From assembly GCF_001653235.2 (NCBI RefSeq), contig NC_035791.1, positions 3,038,001-3,102,000 of the forward strand: a stretch of DNA of 64,000 nucleotides, given 5' to 3'. Source of the DNA: Pochonia chlamydosporia 170. Taxonomy: Eukaryota > Ascomycota > Sordariomycetes > Hypocreales > Clavicipitaceae. The number at the start of each line of letters is the position of its first letter. The stretch's first letter is position 1. A program made the position numbers and the translations under genes. Below, one piece after another: positions 49,497-62,483 of the stretch. Under the pieces are notes generated by a model. It was not told the origin of the DNA. It saw only the letters and a list, made by a program, of their open reading frames with translations, and ran no database searches.

Positions 49497-52400
49497 AAAG
49501 CCATGATTCGGGATTGGTTCGGCAACGGCCACACAATCTTCCGCAGTCTATCGACCAAGCGACCCCTTGCCCTTCATGGTCTCTCATGGGGTCCCAAAGA
49601 TGGAAAATACAACCAATAGCATCCGCTTGACGCACTCCAAAGCGTACGCCCCTGGCGTGAATTTTCCTGACCTGACCCAAGGCATTGGCTCCAGAACGAC
49701 AACCGCGAGAATCGACGTTTACACTGATGATCGTAAAAATGGAATCTCCAAATAGGCAGCCCGTGGCCAAATGCCAACCACCCCTTGCGCAGCCACCGCG
49801 TTGGAAAAGTCGGGCATTGGTAAGGGGACCCACGGAACACGACAGCCATTGAGTTCTTGGTTGATGCGACTTTTGCAGAGCAGCACCCAGTTCTGTACAG
49901 CGAAACAATCGAATCAGGCCCTAATTAAGAATGGATGGGGGATGGATGGAGATGGGCGATTGATGATGGGATGGTTCATCGGGGTCCTTGCCCAGAACTA
50001 CCAAATGTCAGTCGCACGTTCCCCGCCAGCTTCACCTTTAGCATCACAATGCCATTTCAAGATGATGTCGATGATCCGCTGATGCCATGGTAAGGGCGAA
50101 GACTGGGGCCCGCCATCTCCAGGCATGACATATTGCCAGAGAAGGAAGAGTTATCGATCGTCACCATCTCTTGGTTTACGCGCCGACTTTGCATAACACC
50201 ACCTGCTTTGTATCAATCAGCTCTTGTTAGTCCGTACACCATGCCATCATCGAAGGAAGCATTGTCATTTTGTGCAGTTCCAACCCCAAAAAAAAAGCCG
50301 CATGTTGCAAGACCTTGACATTAAGCATCGTGGTGGTAAGCTAAAGTTGACTGACTGTGGGGTGTAACAGGCCACTCACTCTCTTCTGGCCTGGCTATGT
50401 CATTCCAATTGCACGTTCCCTGAGGACCTGGCTCATTAACCTGAGCCAAATCAGCGGAATGAAATTTGGTCTCCTCCTTCGAATTGGTGCGCTGCGTTGG
50501 TCTTTTTCTCGCAGTCCAGAAGTCATTTTGCTTCATCGGGGTGGTTGTGACTGTGTGGATGTATATTGACATCCTTGGCTTGTTTTAAATTTGAGGATGC
50601 CAACAATCATGAGTTGACGAGAGACATTCGGGGATGCAATCCAGGATCACGACTCTTCAAGTTGACGCCACTGCAAAACACAAAACATGCTTACCCGCGA
50701 GCTAGGATGGATGGCTTTCATGTCGAACGGCTCGTTCTCTTTCAACCTGGAGCGTTGATCCACACTTGAAGCTGTGGATAGCAACAGATGATGCAGCCAT
50801 CATGGAACACGGAGTGTGGTGTCTGTCGTGGGAATGGTTGAAATGGGTTCTCCAAGGGCGTTCGGGGAGAGAGGGAGGGGCGTTTCGCCCTGGTCGGGCC
50901 ACATCCTCATCATGGGGACGGTTTGGACGGGCTTGGGCAATGGGATTGTGAGTCCACTGACCAGAGATATTGGGATGCAGGTTTGGAATCTCGATCCCCA
51001 TCCAGCCAGTCCAGATGCTCGTACGAAACGGAGATCGCAGCAAGACGGCACTAGAAACAGCCATCGCAGAAAATAAACGGAATCCCAAAGCATCACCGTT
51101 GGATCAGCATATTGGGTGCTTTGTGTGGCATGGATGATCATTCGATCTAATACCTGTGCCAGGTTGCCAAAGTCGAGCACTGCACTTGCAAACAAACAAG
51201 GACACGGCCAAGTCAAAATACGCCAGGTTGACTGAGGTTCCCAAAAACACCAAATACATAGTCATACGGACGCAAAAATGGAACGCGGGTCTCGTCCGTT
51301 GACGGCCCAACTGTGACAGACGGTGACGGTGTGGCTGTCCTATCCGAAGCGTTGGAAGACAGTCCTGAGGTCCTCCTTGGCGGCAGTCTGTGCTCCAGCC
51401 ATCCGCATGTTGTTTGGAAATCTCGATTCACTCACTGATGGGCAATTTTGTCCTTTTCCCACCCGCGAGGAATCCAGAATGCGCATTTCACGCCGCTTTC
51501 CCCTTCCAAGACCAGCCGTGTTCGCCACTCGGCCAATTTTTCACTTTTTTGGTCACCTCTCAAGTCATTTCTTTGATCCTTCTTTCAATCCGGGAGCCTG
51601 TCCGGTCTAGCTGCAGGTGCAGGCCAGACCTGGAGCAGCCCAGACTCTTCGGCAACCAAAAACCAACGATGTGGTTAGCAAAAAGCAGGCCTCCTCTGGC
51701 CTCGTCCACCAGACGCATTGCTCCAGGCCAGGTCGAGTTTGTCGGGACCACTGTGTTGACCATGCAATCCCGGCAACAGCGAGATTCTAGACCCGTCAGA
51801 GGGGCGTAGCGTTAGACATGTGTCGTCGAGTGACTGGGGCGGTACATGGACTCTCCCACTTTCGATGAGTCTGGTCCTCTTTTTTTCTTTCCAGTCATTG
51901 AATGAAAGCCCCCATTAGTTCCACAGCTCCAAGTTCCTGAGGCCTATCCTTGGCGTTGAAGTGCCGCTTTGGAAAAACAAAAAGTCGACATGAATACCCT
52001 ACAGCCATTCATCTTGCATGAGGCTGAATAGCTTAGGCTTGTTCCCGAGAGGGGAAATGGCCTGATTTTGGTCTCTCTTTTGCGCCTACAAACCTGCGCT
52101 TGCATGGATGGAGGGTGCATGGCCGGCAACGCTCTCAGGAATTGCTTTTTCACTTTCCCATTTCTCCGGTCAAGAAATACCCTGAAAACCGGGGGCATGT
52201 GAGAATATGTGATTCTGCGTGGTATTTCCGCCAGTTGCAGTACTCCAACAAAGCCTCTGCTGGAAAATGTGCAGTAGCCTTTCAATGTCTCCGAGTCCGA
52301 TCTGACCCCATGGCCAGCACTAGTCATGCTCTCTATACCGACTGTCTGACTATGTATGCACCATGTCGGTTAACGAGTCAAGGTATCGGAATATAGTTTG

Positions 52401-53206
52401 GAGGTAGCAACAGTCGGCTGCAACGTCTTGACGCTAAAAGACGGGTATCATGGCTGGCTGACGGGAGACACACAAAAAAAGAAAGCACGTGGAATGGAAT
52501 ATTCCGTCACAAAGTGGCGGCCATGAATCACGATACCATGTGTAGGGTAGCCTCACCGGTGCCGGACGCCGAGCGCCCCCCAAAACAAGAAAAAGTTACC
52601 AGTCATGTACAACATTCTGTGCCTCAAATGCAGTGACATCCTGCATGCCCCGATTCAAGCCTCAACGGGCCGTGCATTCCGGGAATCTATTCCGCGTTGC
52701 CCCGGCCCGATATGATTGTAAAACAGGGCCGGCAGCCACGTCTAAGCTGGCTGAATTTGTGTACTTGCATGGCTTGATATGATGAGAGGTCGTGGAACGT
52801 GTGAATATGATATTAGCAGATGTTTACCAGTAGGGCAAGCATCCAAAGTAGCTCATGTTTAGTAATAGCATAGGGTAGGTGTTTGAATCATAAACTTCGG
52901 AATATGATCTTGCTAGCCATCTATATGTGATACTCTACTATATGTCCATGCCAATATGGAACATATTCCATCTCTTCTTCCACAGCACACGATCAATACC
53001 ATCAATAATACAAACTATACCGAAATGATACCCACTAACACCAATCATCATTTCATCCAACTCACTTCCTACAAAGGCAGCTTGAATAACATATAAAGAA
53101 GCAACCGCCGTAATCCACAAACAACAAGTCACGTGAACTCACCACAAAGAACGACAACAACCGACTTGTAAATACAACAAACAAACCGCCACAACACCAC
53201 ACAGCC

Positions 53207-53515
53207 ATGCCCGCAAACAAGGAACAACCCTCGAAAGAGGAGCCCGGAAAGCCAGACCTAGCAGAGGTATGTATCCCCTGCGAGAAACACGACAACAAGA
53301 GCTAATGAAGAATAGGCATACCGTGAGATAACAAAGTCACTCATCCTATTGCCTCTCCCGCGTTAGAATCACGACTAACTTGTCGCAGGGGCGAACAGGC
53401 CGCCACGGCACTGGAAGCGAATCTGACGAATCTGGAGTCTAAGCTTGATGCTATGCTTGCGGCGTTGGAGGCGAAGACGGAGGAAGCGGAGGGGAAGAAT
53501 GGCTCTCGGGATTGA
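53207..53515 (+). CDS. Very small coiled-coil protein, three exons including a 20-nt microexon
   Basis: A 68-residue protein inferred from exons 53207-53266, 53316-53335 and 53389-53515. Junctions read DLAE-AYREIT and IT-K-GEQAATALEANL in phases 0 and 2, and the stop is TGA. The sequence starts MPANKEQPSKEEPGKPDLAE and continues into a heptad-like helix (LEANLTNLESKLDAMLAALE) with an acidic tail. Composition and heptads look coding, whereas frames across the introns are closed. The first donor (GTATGT) and the acceptors (AATAG, CGCAG) are good; the microexon donor GTCACT is weak. No function is recognised. It lies upstream of the convergent histidine kinase gene. Confidence 0.6.
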
Positions 53516-54489
53516 GATGCCCGTTTGAAACATTAGAGATACACACAACGCATCATTAACATCACCATCATAAATTTGATATCCTGTCACACATTGCACT
53601 CCTCACCACCTAGATAATACGTTATGTGAACAAGGAAAAGCGCCCCACGCGCTACTTTCAATATTCGCTAAATAGAAAGCCACAGCTTATCCATCACCCT
53701 CATCATGTAAAAGTGTAATATGAAACCCCATTCATCGCCTGACTGACCGCCTCAACAGGCAACTCCATCGTCTCAGTCTCACCAGGTACAAAATAATATA
53801 ACAAAACAAAACCCATGTTTCGCTATGCCATTTTAAACCCCATGTTTCCTAGCATCAAGATTCTCTGACGTAGGAAAAAGAAACGGGGAATGTTGATATA
53901 AAGTCTCTTCTTACGCGATGCCCTCCGTTTCCTTCTGCAGTGATGTAACCCTTTTCCATCCATTGCAAAAAAAGTAAAAAATCAACGTGGCCAACTATGG
54001 TTTCAGCCGACTATGTGACCCATTCCAAAAAAAAAAAAAACAAAAACCAAATTCAGTAATTCGACCGATTTAAACTGGTTGCAAATGAGAAGAGCGAAAA
54101 CAGCCAAAAAAAAAAAAAACAACAGAAAAAAACCATCGACAGCGAGACCTATCCCCGAAGCGTCATTATGTAAAATACAAGTTAAAAAATAATAATGGAG
54201 AAGCATGAGTTCGCAGTAGCAACATTCTTTTCGTCTTTTCGTGCCAAATGAAAATCATAGAAAAGGAATTTCCTTGCTGTCTGTGCCCCAAGTATAGCAG
54301 CAATGCCAGGCCCAGCAAATAGGGAGGGATGCCGATGCCGATGATGAAAAATTGTCGTAAACCGGCCTAGGGGAAATCATCACCCAGGGCCTTGGTGATA
54401 TATACATGCACACATCAAAAGAAGTCAAAAGTCTTCGTCGGCGCAGATAGTACCGTTGAGACCTGTACCACGGCCAAAAGTCCACACGA
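53516..54489. other. Gene-free convergent 3' region of small gene and nik1
   Basis: 974 bp between convergent stops. Two 14-A runs (54027-54040 and 54106-54119, T-runs on the nik1 strand) lie in what would be the nik1 3' flank. No other feature recognised. Confidence 0.55.
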
Positions 54490-57400
54490 CTAACCAGAGA
54501 TGCTTCGCATGTCAGAGAGATCACGTCGCTGCCTAGACCAAGGATCTTCCTCTTCTGCGGAGACGATTGATGGAGTCTCTCCTTCTTGGCTAGCCATTGA
54601 TTCTCGTGTGGTCATCGATCGGTTCTCCAAGGCCGGACGGAGCAGGCCCTGATCACCCACTGCCTTGCTGTTCCTTGATTTTGCATCGGCTTGAATCGCC
54701 AGCTCTCTCTCCCGGTTCTTTTCTAACAACGGGCCACCCAGCGTGGCACATTTCAAAATCGTTTGGATGAGGTGATTTTGTTGCAGTGGTTTGGCGAGAT
54801 ACTCATCCATTTGCGCTTGGATACACTTCTCACGATCACCCATCATGGCATGCGCCGTCAGAGCGATAATGGGGGTTCTGTGTGTGCCCATACCTCGTTC
54901 GTAGTCACGAATCTTGCCGGTAGCCTCGAATCCTCCCTGCAAGTCCACGTGTTAGTCAAAGGAAAACACTCGCATTGGGTCAGATGCAAAGAGTAGTCAA
55001 CTTACCATGATGGGCATCTGGACATCCATAAGGATCACGTCAAACTTCTTCTCCTTCACAGCCTCGACAGCTTCCCACCCGTTGCCCACAACGGTGACTA
55101 CATGATGATACTTCTCAAGAATCTTGACGGCTAATCGCTGGTTCACGGTGTTGTCCTCGGCAAGCAAAATATCCAGTGACTTGGTATTATCAGCCAGCGA
55201 TGGAGTTGCCCTGTTCTCAAGTGCGGGTACCATGCCATTGCCGAGATCGACCAGCGTGCATGGTGTAGTCATGTACGAGGTGATGCCGAGGTCCAGGCAA
55301 GACTTGAGGCTAACATGGACAACAGGGGCCAACAGGACAATGGGCAAGTACTTGAAGTCATCGACTGCCCTCAGTCTCCTGGCTGTGTCAATGGAGTCGA
55401 CGAGGATGGCATCATATGGCAACGCGCCGCCAGCCTTGAGTCTGGTGAGGGCAGAGCTCTTCTCAGAATCAACCACGACGGGGTGTAATCCGATCTGTTC
55501 CAGCATGTCCTTGATATCCGCACCAGAGCTCGACTGAGCCTTATCAACAAAGAGCACTTGGTGGCCACGGTACGGCTTGAGCTGCTTAAGAGTGCCTTCC
55601 GTGTCATCGACCGCGAGCCTGACTCTGCAAGTAAAGTGAAACTGACTGCCTTTGCCCGCTTCACTCAGCACCCAGAGGTCACCTCCCATCAGGTTCACCA
55701 GGCGTTTTGAGATGGAGAGGCCGAGACCTGTGCCGCCAAACTTGCGAGTCATGGATCCATCTGCTTGCTGGAATGTATCGAAAATGAGGTTCAACTTGTC
55801 CTTGGCTATGCCGATGCCAGTATCCTCAACGACAAATTCAATGGCGTACTCCCCCAGGCCGACCTCGTGCTGATTGGCCCTTTCCTTGATGGTAAGACTA
55901 ACTTCACCATGTTCCGTGAACTTAATCGCGTTACCCACAAGGTTAAGAATAATCTGCCTAAGACGGAACGAGTCTCCGATCACATGGTCAGGAACGGAGC
56001 TGTCCACCTTGTAAGTAAGGTCCAAAAACTTCTCATTTGCCTTGACGGCTAGGGTCTTGAGGGCATTGAAAACAGTTCCTCGCAACGTATACGGGATCTC
56101 TTCAACCACCATTCGCCTAGCCTCAATCTTGGAAAGATCCAAGATGTCGTCGATAATCGTTAACAAACTATTGGCAAGGTTGTTGACGATGTTGAGCATC
56201 TCGCGTTGGTACTGAGTCAAGTCGGTGTCCAGGGTCAACTGGGTCATGCCAATAATACCGTTCATGGGCGTTCGAATTTCGTGCGACATATTTGCCAAGA
56301 ATTCCGACTTGGTCTTGTTTGCCAGTTCGGCAGCCTCCCTTGCCTGTGTGTTTCTTTGAATACTGTCTCGCAGGTTTGATATCATCTGATTGATCTTTCG
56401 CTTGAGCTCGTCCATTTCACCTGACGCCTCGACGTCGACAAGTTTGGTGAAGTCTCCGTCAGTAGCCAGGTTCGTGATATCGGAGAAGGCTCGCACTTGT
56501 GTCGTCAAATTGCTAGCCATTGTGTTCACATCTGTTGTGATCTCCTTCCATCGTCCATTTAAGCCGGCGACATCTGCTTGGGCACCCATCTTTCCGTCTA
56601 CACCGACATCCTTTGCAACTCGTTGCACCTCGTAGCAGAAACTCGACAGTCGTGACACCATGTTGTTAATGGTCTCCTTTAGAACTTGTATTTCGCCATT
56701 GGCCTCCACATCAATGGTTTGACTCATATCGCCGTTTGCAATAGCTTGCGTGACAGCAGAGATGCTTCTTACTTGAAGTGTAAGATTTGACGCCATGGTG
56801 TTGACATTTTCGGTGAGGTCTTTCCATTTACCCTCAACGTTGGCGACTTGTGCTTGGCCTCCCAGCGTACCATCCGTGCCGACTTCTCGAGCCACCTTGC
56901 TCACTTCCACAGCAAAGGTTCCAAGCCGGTCCACCATCTGATTGATGGTGTTCTTTAGCTCCAGAATCTCACCCTTGACCTCAACCCCAATCTTCTTAGT
57001 CAGGTCACCTTTAGCGACAGCGGTGGTAACCTTTGCAATTTCTCGCACTTGCGTAGTCAAGTTCATGGCCATGCCATTGACGTTTTCTGTCAGGTCTCTC
57101 CAGGTTCCTTCAACATCGTGAACGGTGGCTTGGCCACCAAGCCGTCCCTCAGTACCGACTTCTCGCGCAATCTTGGTAACTTCCCTTGCAAATTGTGACA
57201 GTTGGTCCACCATGGAGTTGATTGTAGACTTTAGTTCAAAAATTTCTCCCCTGCAGTCGGCCTGCACCTTCTGAGTGAGGTCTCCCTTGGCGACAGCCGT
57301 GGTGACCTTGATAATGTCTCGCACTTGGGTCGTCAAATTGTTGGCCATGGCATTGACGTTGACTGTCAAATCGTTCCACATGCCCTGCACTCCCCCTACA

Positions 57401-58662
57401 TCTGCTTGACCGCCGAGAATACCTTCAGTTCCGACATCTCTGGCGACTCGCGTCACTTCGGACGCAAAAGTTCGTAATTGATCCACCATGGTATTGATAG
57501 TTTGCTGAAGCTGGAGAATTTCACCTCTAGCTGGTCGTTCAATTTTCTTGGTCAAGTCGCCGTGTGCAACAGCCGTTGTAACAGAGGCAATTTCGCGCAC
57601 TGCATGAGGTTTGCGGGTTAGTTTCCAGAGGCCGGTCAAGTTTTACAAATTTGGGCCATGAAAGCGCCATGAGAAAACAAAAGGCATGTATGGCGTACCT
57701 TGATCAGTGAGATTTTGAGCCATTACGTTCACTACAGACCAAGTCCAAATAGTTAGTTTAGAAGATAAAAACAAAAAGGAACGAAGCAAATCCAAGATTG
57801 GGGTTGTGTGATATATACCGTTATCTGTCAATTCTTTCCATGTTCCATCAACGCCCCCGATGCGGGCTTGGCCACCGAGTAGACCTTCGGTACCGACTTC
57901 ACGGGCTACTCGAGATACTTCGCTAGCAAAGATTTGTAACTGATCCATCATTGCATTAATAGTTCGCTTGAAAGTTGTAATTTCGGGGTCCATTTCGACG
58001 GTGTTCATGCGGACTTTCATGGTCAGGTCGCCGCGGGCGACAGCGGTGACGATTTCACCAATCTCTCGGAGGGCCTTTTGGAATGCCTCGTTGGCCTTTT
58101 GGTGTTTCCACAGCTCCCGTTCAAGGGTGGCTACACGCTCTTGCTCAAGCATTGCAAGAGCACGCTCCTGTAGCTCCTTTTGCTCGAGAAGCTGGGCGTT
58201 GACGCCAGCAAGCTCCTGTCGTTGGCTATCGAGGAGCTTGGACTGGTCGTCCACATGTTCTCGCAGTCCTTCCAGGGCTTCCTTGGTCAGCTGGCGAGGC
58301 AAAAGTTTCGGACAATCCAAGCTACCTTGATGGGCGTGGGCCAATTTCGTCTTGCTCGAAACTGCCCCTCGATTGCCCGCGGGCGATGAGCCTGCATCCT
58401 CACCAAAGAGGGAGTCGTTGACTTCATTTGGTGTTTCAGGGAAGACGGCCGTGGCCGACGCACTTGCTCTGTTCTCAAGCTGTCCCACTCGGATAGTGAG
58501 TTTCTGGAGTTCAACCTCAAGAGCTCGTTTTGCAGCGGTCTCGGGACCAGGAAGGGTAATTCGGGACCCAATGTTGGCAGATATCGAGGAAGACGGCTTG
58601 GGGTCGGCGGCGAGCGAGGACACAACCTCAGCTACCGCCACCAACATGGAGTCGTCAACCAT
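54490..58662 (-). CDS. nik1: Group III hybrid histidine kinase Nik1/Os-1 (osmosensing)
   Basis: Group III HHKs signal through the phosphorelay to the HOG MAPK pathway and are the target pathway of dicarboximide and phenylpyrrole fungicides. Four exons, 58662-57819, 57731-57699, 57599-55006 and 54936-54490, in phases 1, 1 and 0, give about 1,305 residues, close to the 1,298 of Neurospora Os-1. After an N-terminal coiled coil come about six HAMP repeats (about residues 225-700, each with TAVAxGDLT-like and LGGQA-like motifs). HisKA has His near 732 ([15 protein letters not shown]), HATPase_c has [15 protein letters not shown] and [14 protein letters not shown], and a receiver follows with phosphoacceptor Asp near 1151 ([11 protein letters not shown]) and the Lys of EYLAKPL. 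No TM segments. The start [10 protein letters not shown] matches the family; an in-frame ATG 18 codons upstream looks non-coding. Confidence 0.95.
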
Positions 58663-61260
58663 GTCGGCCAAGTTGATATGACTGCGGCGTCGGCAGTCAG
58701 GCGGTGGAAGGGGCACCGTCTATCGAGAGGGATGTATAAAGAGTAGCGGCGACAGTCGAGTCGCGGCGAGACACAGGGAAACTGCGTCTCGACGGGAAAT
58801 GGCTGGCCAAGGAGAAGAGGCAGGAAAATAGAAAGAACGAAGAAAAGCAATAAATCGTAGGGAGGATCGTTGTTGGCGAAATTCGCTTCGACAAATATAT
58901 CTCAAGGGCTGACTATCAGATGATCTACTGGCTGACCAGCATCATTCACAAAACGCTCGAATGGGGGGTTTAACTGGTCCAGAGAGACGAGAATGAGGGA
59001 ACTTCTCTCTCTTCGTCCTTCTCGAAGTCGATAGTCGGTCGTCGTGGGGCGGCACAATGCTGCGGACTGTGAGACGCAACTTGACGCCTTGAATTCAAAT
59101 GCAAAAGGGGTGGAAGCCGGATGAAAACGACGACCAGAGGAGACAACAAAATCCTACTCTGACCTGGCACTGCGCTCGACAAAGCGGTCACCAAAGATGT
59201 GAACGGCACGCAGCGACGACAGAGATGAGGCTGGAGTAGGAAAAGGTGTAGGATTGCACACACAGGGCGATGGACGAACAGGAGAGGGAGAGACGCGCGA
59301 GAGAGGTGGAGGCACCAACGGTTTAGCCAGACCAGGGCCAGGATAAGAGGAGACCAGACAGGATTGGGTTGGAGCTGGTGTGGTCCGGTGCTAAGTTGGG
59401 GGGGGCAGGGAATTGACATTGAAGCGACCACTTGAGCAGTTGACCAGACGGACGGGGCTGCGACACCCCAATACTGCAAGATTGTCAACTCAATTCAATA
59501 TCTCACTGGGTATCTACCTCATAGTACTCCGTCCTCCATGTCCGTACCAGACATATCTTCGCTGACCAAGCTTGACTTTACCAGGCCAGGCTGCAGAGGA
59601 TCGCACTGCACCGCACGAGACCACATCGTACCGCACCGCACTGCACAGAAATGTACAACACCACACCGGCCGGTGAGAGCGTCTGAACTTGGACGTGGAG
59701 CTGGGGTGGTATGGTCTGGTGGCAGCCCTGGGCGGGACATCCAGTCCATTAATCTTGTCACAATTTCGTCACGGGAGGCACTAAGCAACTGCACTCGGGC
59801 GGGACATGGTCATTGTATCCGATGCTCTGTGCAATGTTCGTCGTGCATCAAAAAGGGGACGACGACAATGGACTGACAGAAGTTGATTTGACCTATCGAC
59901 CAGTTGACAGGTCGACGTCTGTCTCGGGGCTGCGCTTCACCATTTCCGCAGCCAACAACAGCGACTTGTATGGAGTATTCGTCCCCTTGTCATCTGTGTC
60001 CAACCTTGGGGACTCCTTGGTCCGTCCGCCATCAGTCACCCATTATCAATATTTATCTTGGCGGTCTGTTCAACCCAAGATCTGATCCGTACATACTCCG
60101 GAGAAACAATGCAGTTGCCGTGTCCAAAACTCAAATGGTATTCCGCCTTTTCCCTGACCCTGACGACTGTGGTGCTCCCGCCCGTATCTTCTTCATTGCA
60201 TGTCTGGCGCCGCTTGGCAATTTGCGGAACTGTGGGCTACATCACCGGCGGGGACACTTGGCTCCATAGGGGACCAGCCAGGCGGCAGGCGCTTTGATGG
60301 AGATTGGATTGTAGCACAGGAATTCGACGTGATGCCTCGCATTTGATTCCATCGTGGACGGAGCGCAGGAGACATTTATCGTTGCGAAGAGGCAGCCGAG
60401 GATGTCCCTTGCCACGTCCTCGTTTCGTCAAGAACATCACCTCGTCCAAAGGATATCCTGGCTGAATCTCACGGGCGGTCAACCGGGAACAGCCTCTCGA
60501 GCCTGCCCTCTTGGAGGAAGCAAATCCAGTCCTCTTTGGGTCACCTCAGAGGACACAGGAGCGCCAAATGGGAGGAATGGGCAAGGGGTTCCACCCATCC
60601 AACTGCCTTCTGGGGAGACATGACGAGCCTTTGAGAGCCATCCCGTGGAGACGAAATGGAACCTTCAGCCAACCGTCTGGTGGGTGACAAGAGACGAACC
60701 AGGGCCAATACGAACTGATCGATCGGTCTTCCCTGTGCGGAATTAGCGTCAGCCCCCTGGTGGGCTTGTGGCCCGGATAAGCCCCCCATGAGGGCTGAGT
60801 AGTGTGGAAAAGACGAACGAATGCTTCTCTGGTTGGTGTCTGGCCTGTTGGGAGTTGAGCAGATGGAGCGAGGTTTCAGAGGCAAGAGGCGAGGGAAGGG
60901 GACATCGGAACCTAGAAGGTAGCGTGGCACGCATATTCTCAAGGTTCCATGTCTTTTCGCGCACACTCACTCCTGACATGGCCCGGCACGAGTCTGATCC
61001 TAGGTTCTACTTGAGGACAGACCAGATATCTGGACCAATGTTGAGTGGCCAAGGACTTTGAAACTTACCGGATGACGGCCGGTGCAAAATGGTTTGGCCA
61101 CTCACTCACCCTTGGCTCCTTCCCTTTTCTGCCACGCAAGGCATTGGATTCTGACCAAACAAATAGACGACGGAAAGAGTCTGGCCAATCCACCAGACGA
61201 AACCACACTTCATACATTTCATTTTCGATACACTGCAACAGCACTTATTATCTTGACGCA

Positions 61261-61276
61261 TACTCCGTACTCCGTA
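61261..61276 (+). repeat. Two overlapping TACTCCGTA motifs
   Basis: TACTCCGTA at 61261-61269 and again at 61268-61276, followed by a degenerate copy TACTCTGTA at 61275-61283, i.e. period 7. Confidence 0.95.
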
Positions 61277-62430
61277 CTCTGTACATGATTCTATGTAGCA
61301 TTTTGAGACCATTGCTCCGTGCCCTTGGTGGCCATTCATCTTGGGGCACACACGAGCTGGCGGTCTATGTCGTCACATGCTCTTCAATGTCGAGGAATGC
61401 CGCACCTATCGGTCGAGCGACTCTGAAGCACCCATGCTCTGCTCAACTCTGTTCCCAGACTGTCCCTGGCGTGCTTTATTCGCACAAACCACTCAGACCC
61501 CGGGCGAATATCTGCCAGCCGGAGACAAACCTAATACCTCATGATTCACATACAAGAGCAACCCACACTGCCCGTTCTCCGAGATGTAGCCGCTTGATCT
61601 CGACGTGCAACACCCTTCTTCCCACGACCCACGCGGTTGCTCGCCAAGGAAGAAAGAAAGGAGGTACGGAGTAACTAACACAGCTCTTGTTGGGTCGCCT
61701 CAGCCTCCCACGTCGAGGTCTCCATTGCTGCTGCTGAACGGCGGCGCCATCATCCCGCGTGGCGCCTGACCTATTGCGACTGAGAGCACTGGCATGTCTC
61801 CACGACAATCCAGCACCCTGAAGGCAACACGTTTTCCAACCCAGCCAGTGATCACATCAAAATCACACCACGGTGGTTTTTTTTTCACTTCTCGCGCCGT
61901 AGCCACTGGCTAACCCGACTCGGAAGAGTGGCTGGCTCTGAATTGTGGAGATGCCAAAGACAAGAACCCCATGAAAAAGGGACCCGTCTGTTGCAGCATG
62001 TCGGGAACAGGCGATGAATTGCACTCTGTGTTGATTAAGCTCTCCACTTGGCCAGAGGATTTGAGCCCCAAGCGGCGATGAAGGTCCTGCCAAGAACAGC
62101 TCTTTGTCATTCACACGCGACTCTCGGGAGACTCTTGCAGTCAAGTGTTTGGGAGCGTCCGTCTTGCAACAGCGACGGCCAATCGTGCTGAACTCCACGA
62201 TGCATCTGGAGCCTGCCAGGCCATGATGGCAAGTCAGTAGTGTCACTCTTGCAGCAAATGCAACTCGCTCATGGGGTTTGGCCAGCCGCCTTATGAGCCG
62301 GGCTCCCATGTCAGTGAGCGGCGAAATGTGCAGCGGGCCGGTTGTACATGGTCGGTCCATCTCGCTATCTCGCCATCCAAACGAGCTGACCTGTTGCAAC
62401 CTCAAGTCTTCTGGACAAGCAATCGAGGTG

Positions 62431-62458
62431 TGATGCTTGATGCTTGATGTTTGATGAT
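62431..62458 (+). repeat. Period-7 tandem repeat TGATGCT x 4 (imperfect)
   Basis: Units TGATGCT, TGATGCT, TGATGTT and TGATGAT run head to tail, ten bases before the TACGGAG palindrome. Confidence 0.95.
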
Positions 62459-62467
62459 TGAATCGTT

Positions 62468-62483
62468 TACGGAGTGCTCCGTA
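62468..62483. repeat. Inverted repeat TACGGAG-TG-CTCCGTA
   Basis: Perfect 7-bp arms with a 2-bp spacer, containing the dispersed TACGGAGTA core in both orientations. It could be a dimeric protein-binding site or a relic of a short inverted-repeat element. Confidence 0.9.

Larger units (their letters stand above)
45663..53206. other. 7.5 kb gene-free region upstream of the HMG-box gene
   Basis: The longest stretch without a supported gene in the window. Open frames (for example 46093-46671 minus and 49384-49908 minus) are compositionally like six-frame noise and show no domain or splice support. It contains a 22-A run, two heptamer triplets (AAACGCC x3 at 47790-47810 and AGAGCAC x3 at 49476-49496), one TACTCCGTA copy at 47741-47749 and a T-run near 48520-48530. 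No transposon ends or recognisable transposase remains. It probably contains the promoter and leader of the HMG-box gene, and possibly unannotated non-coding transcripts. Confidence 0.5.

Noticed and set aside
49384..49908. 174-codon minus-strand frame in the gene-free region
   Set aside because: Cys/Trp-rich, no motif and no neighbouring exons.
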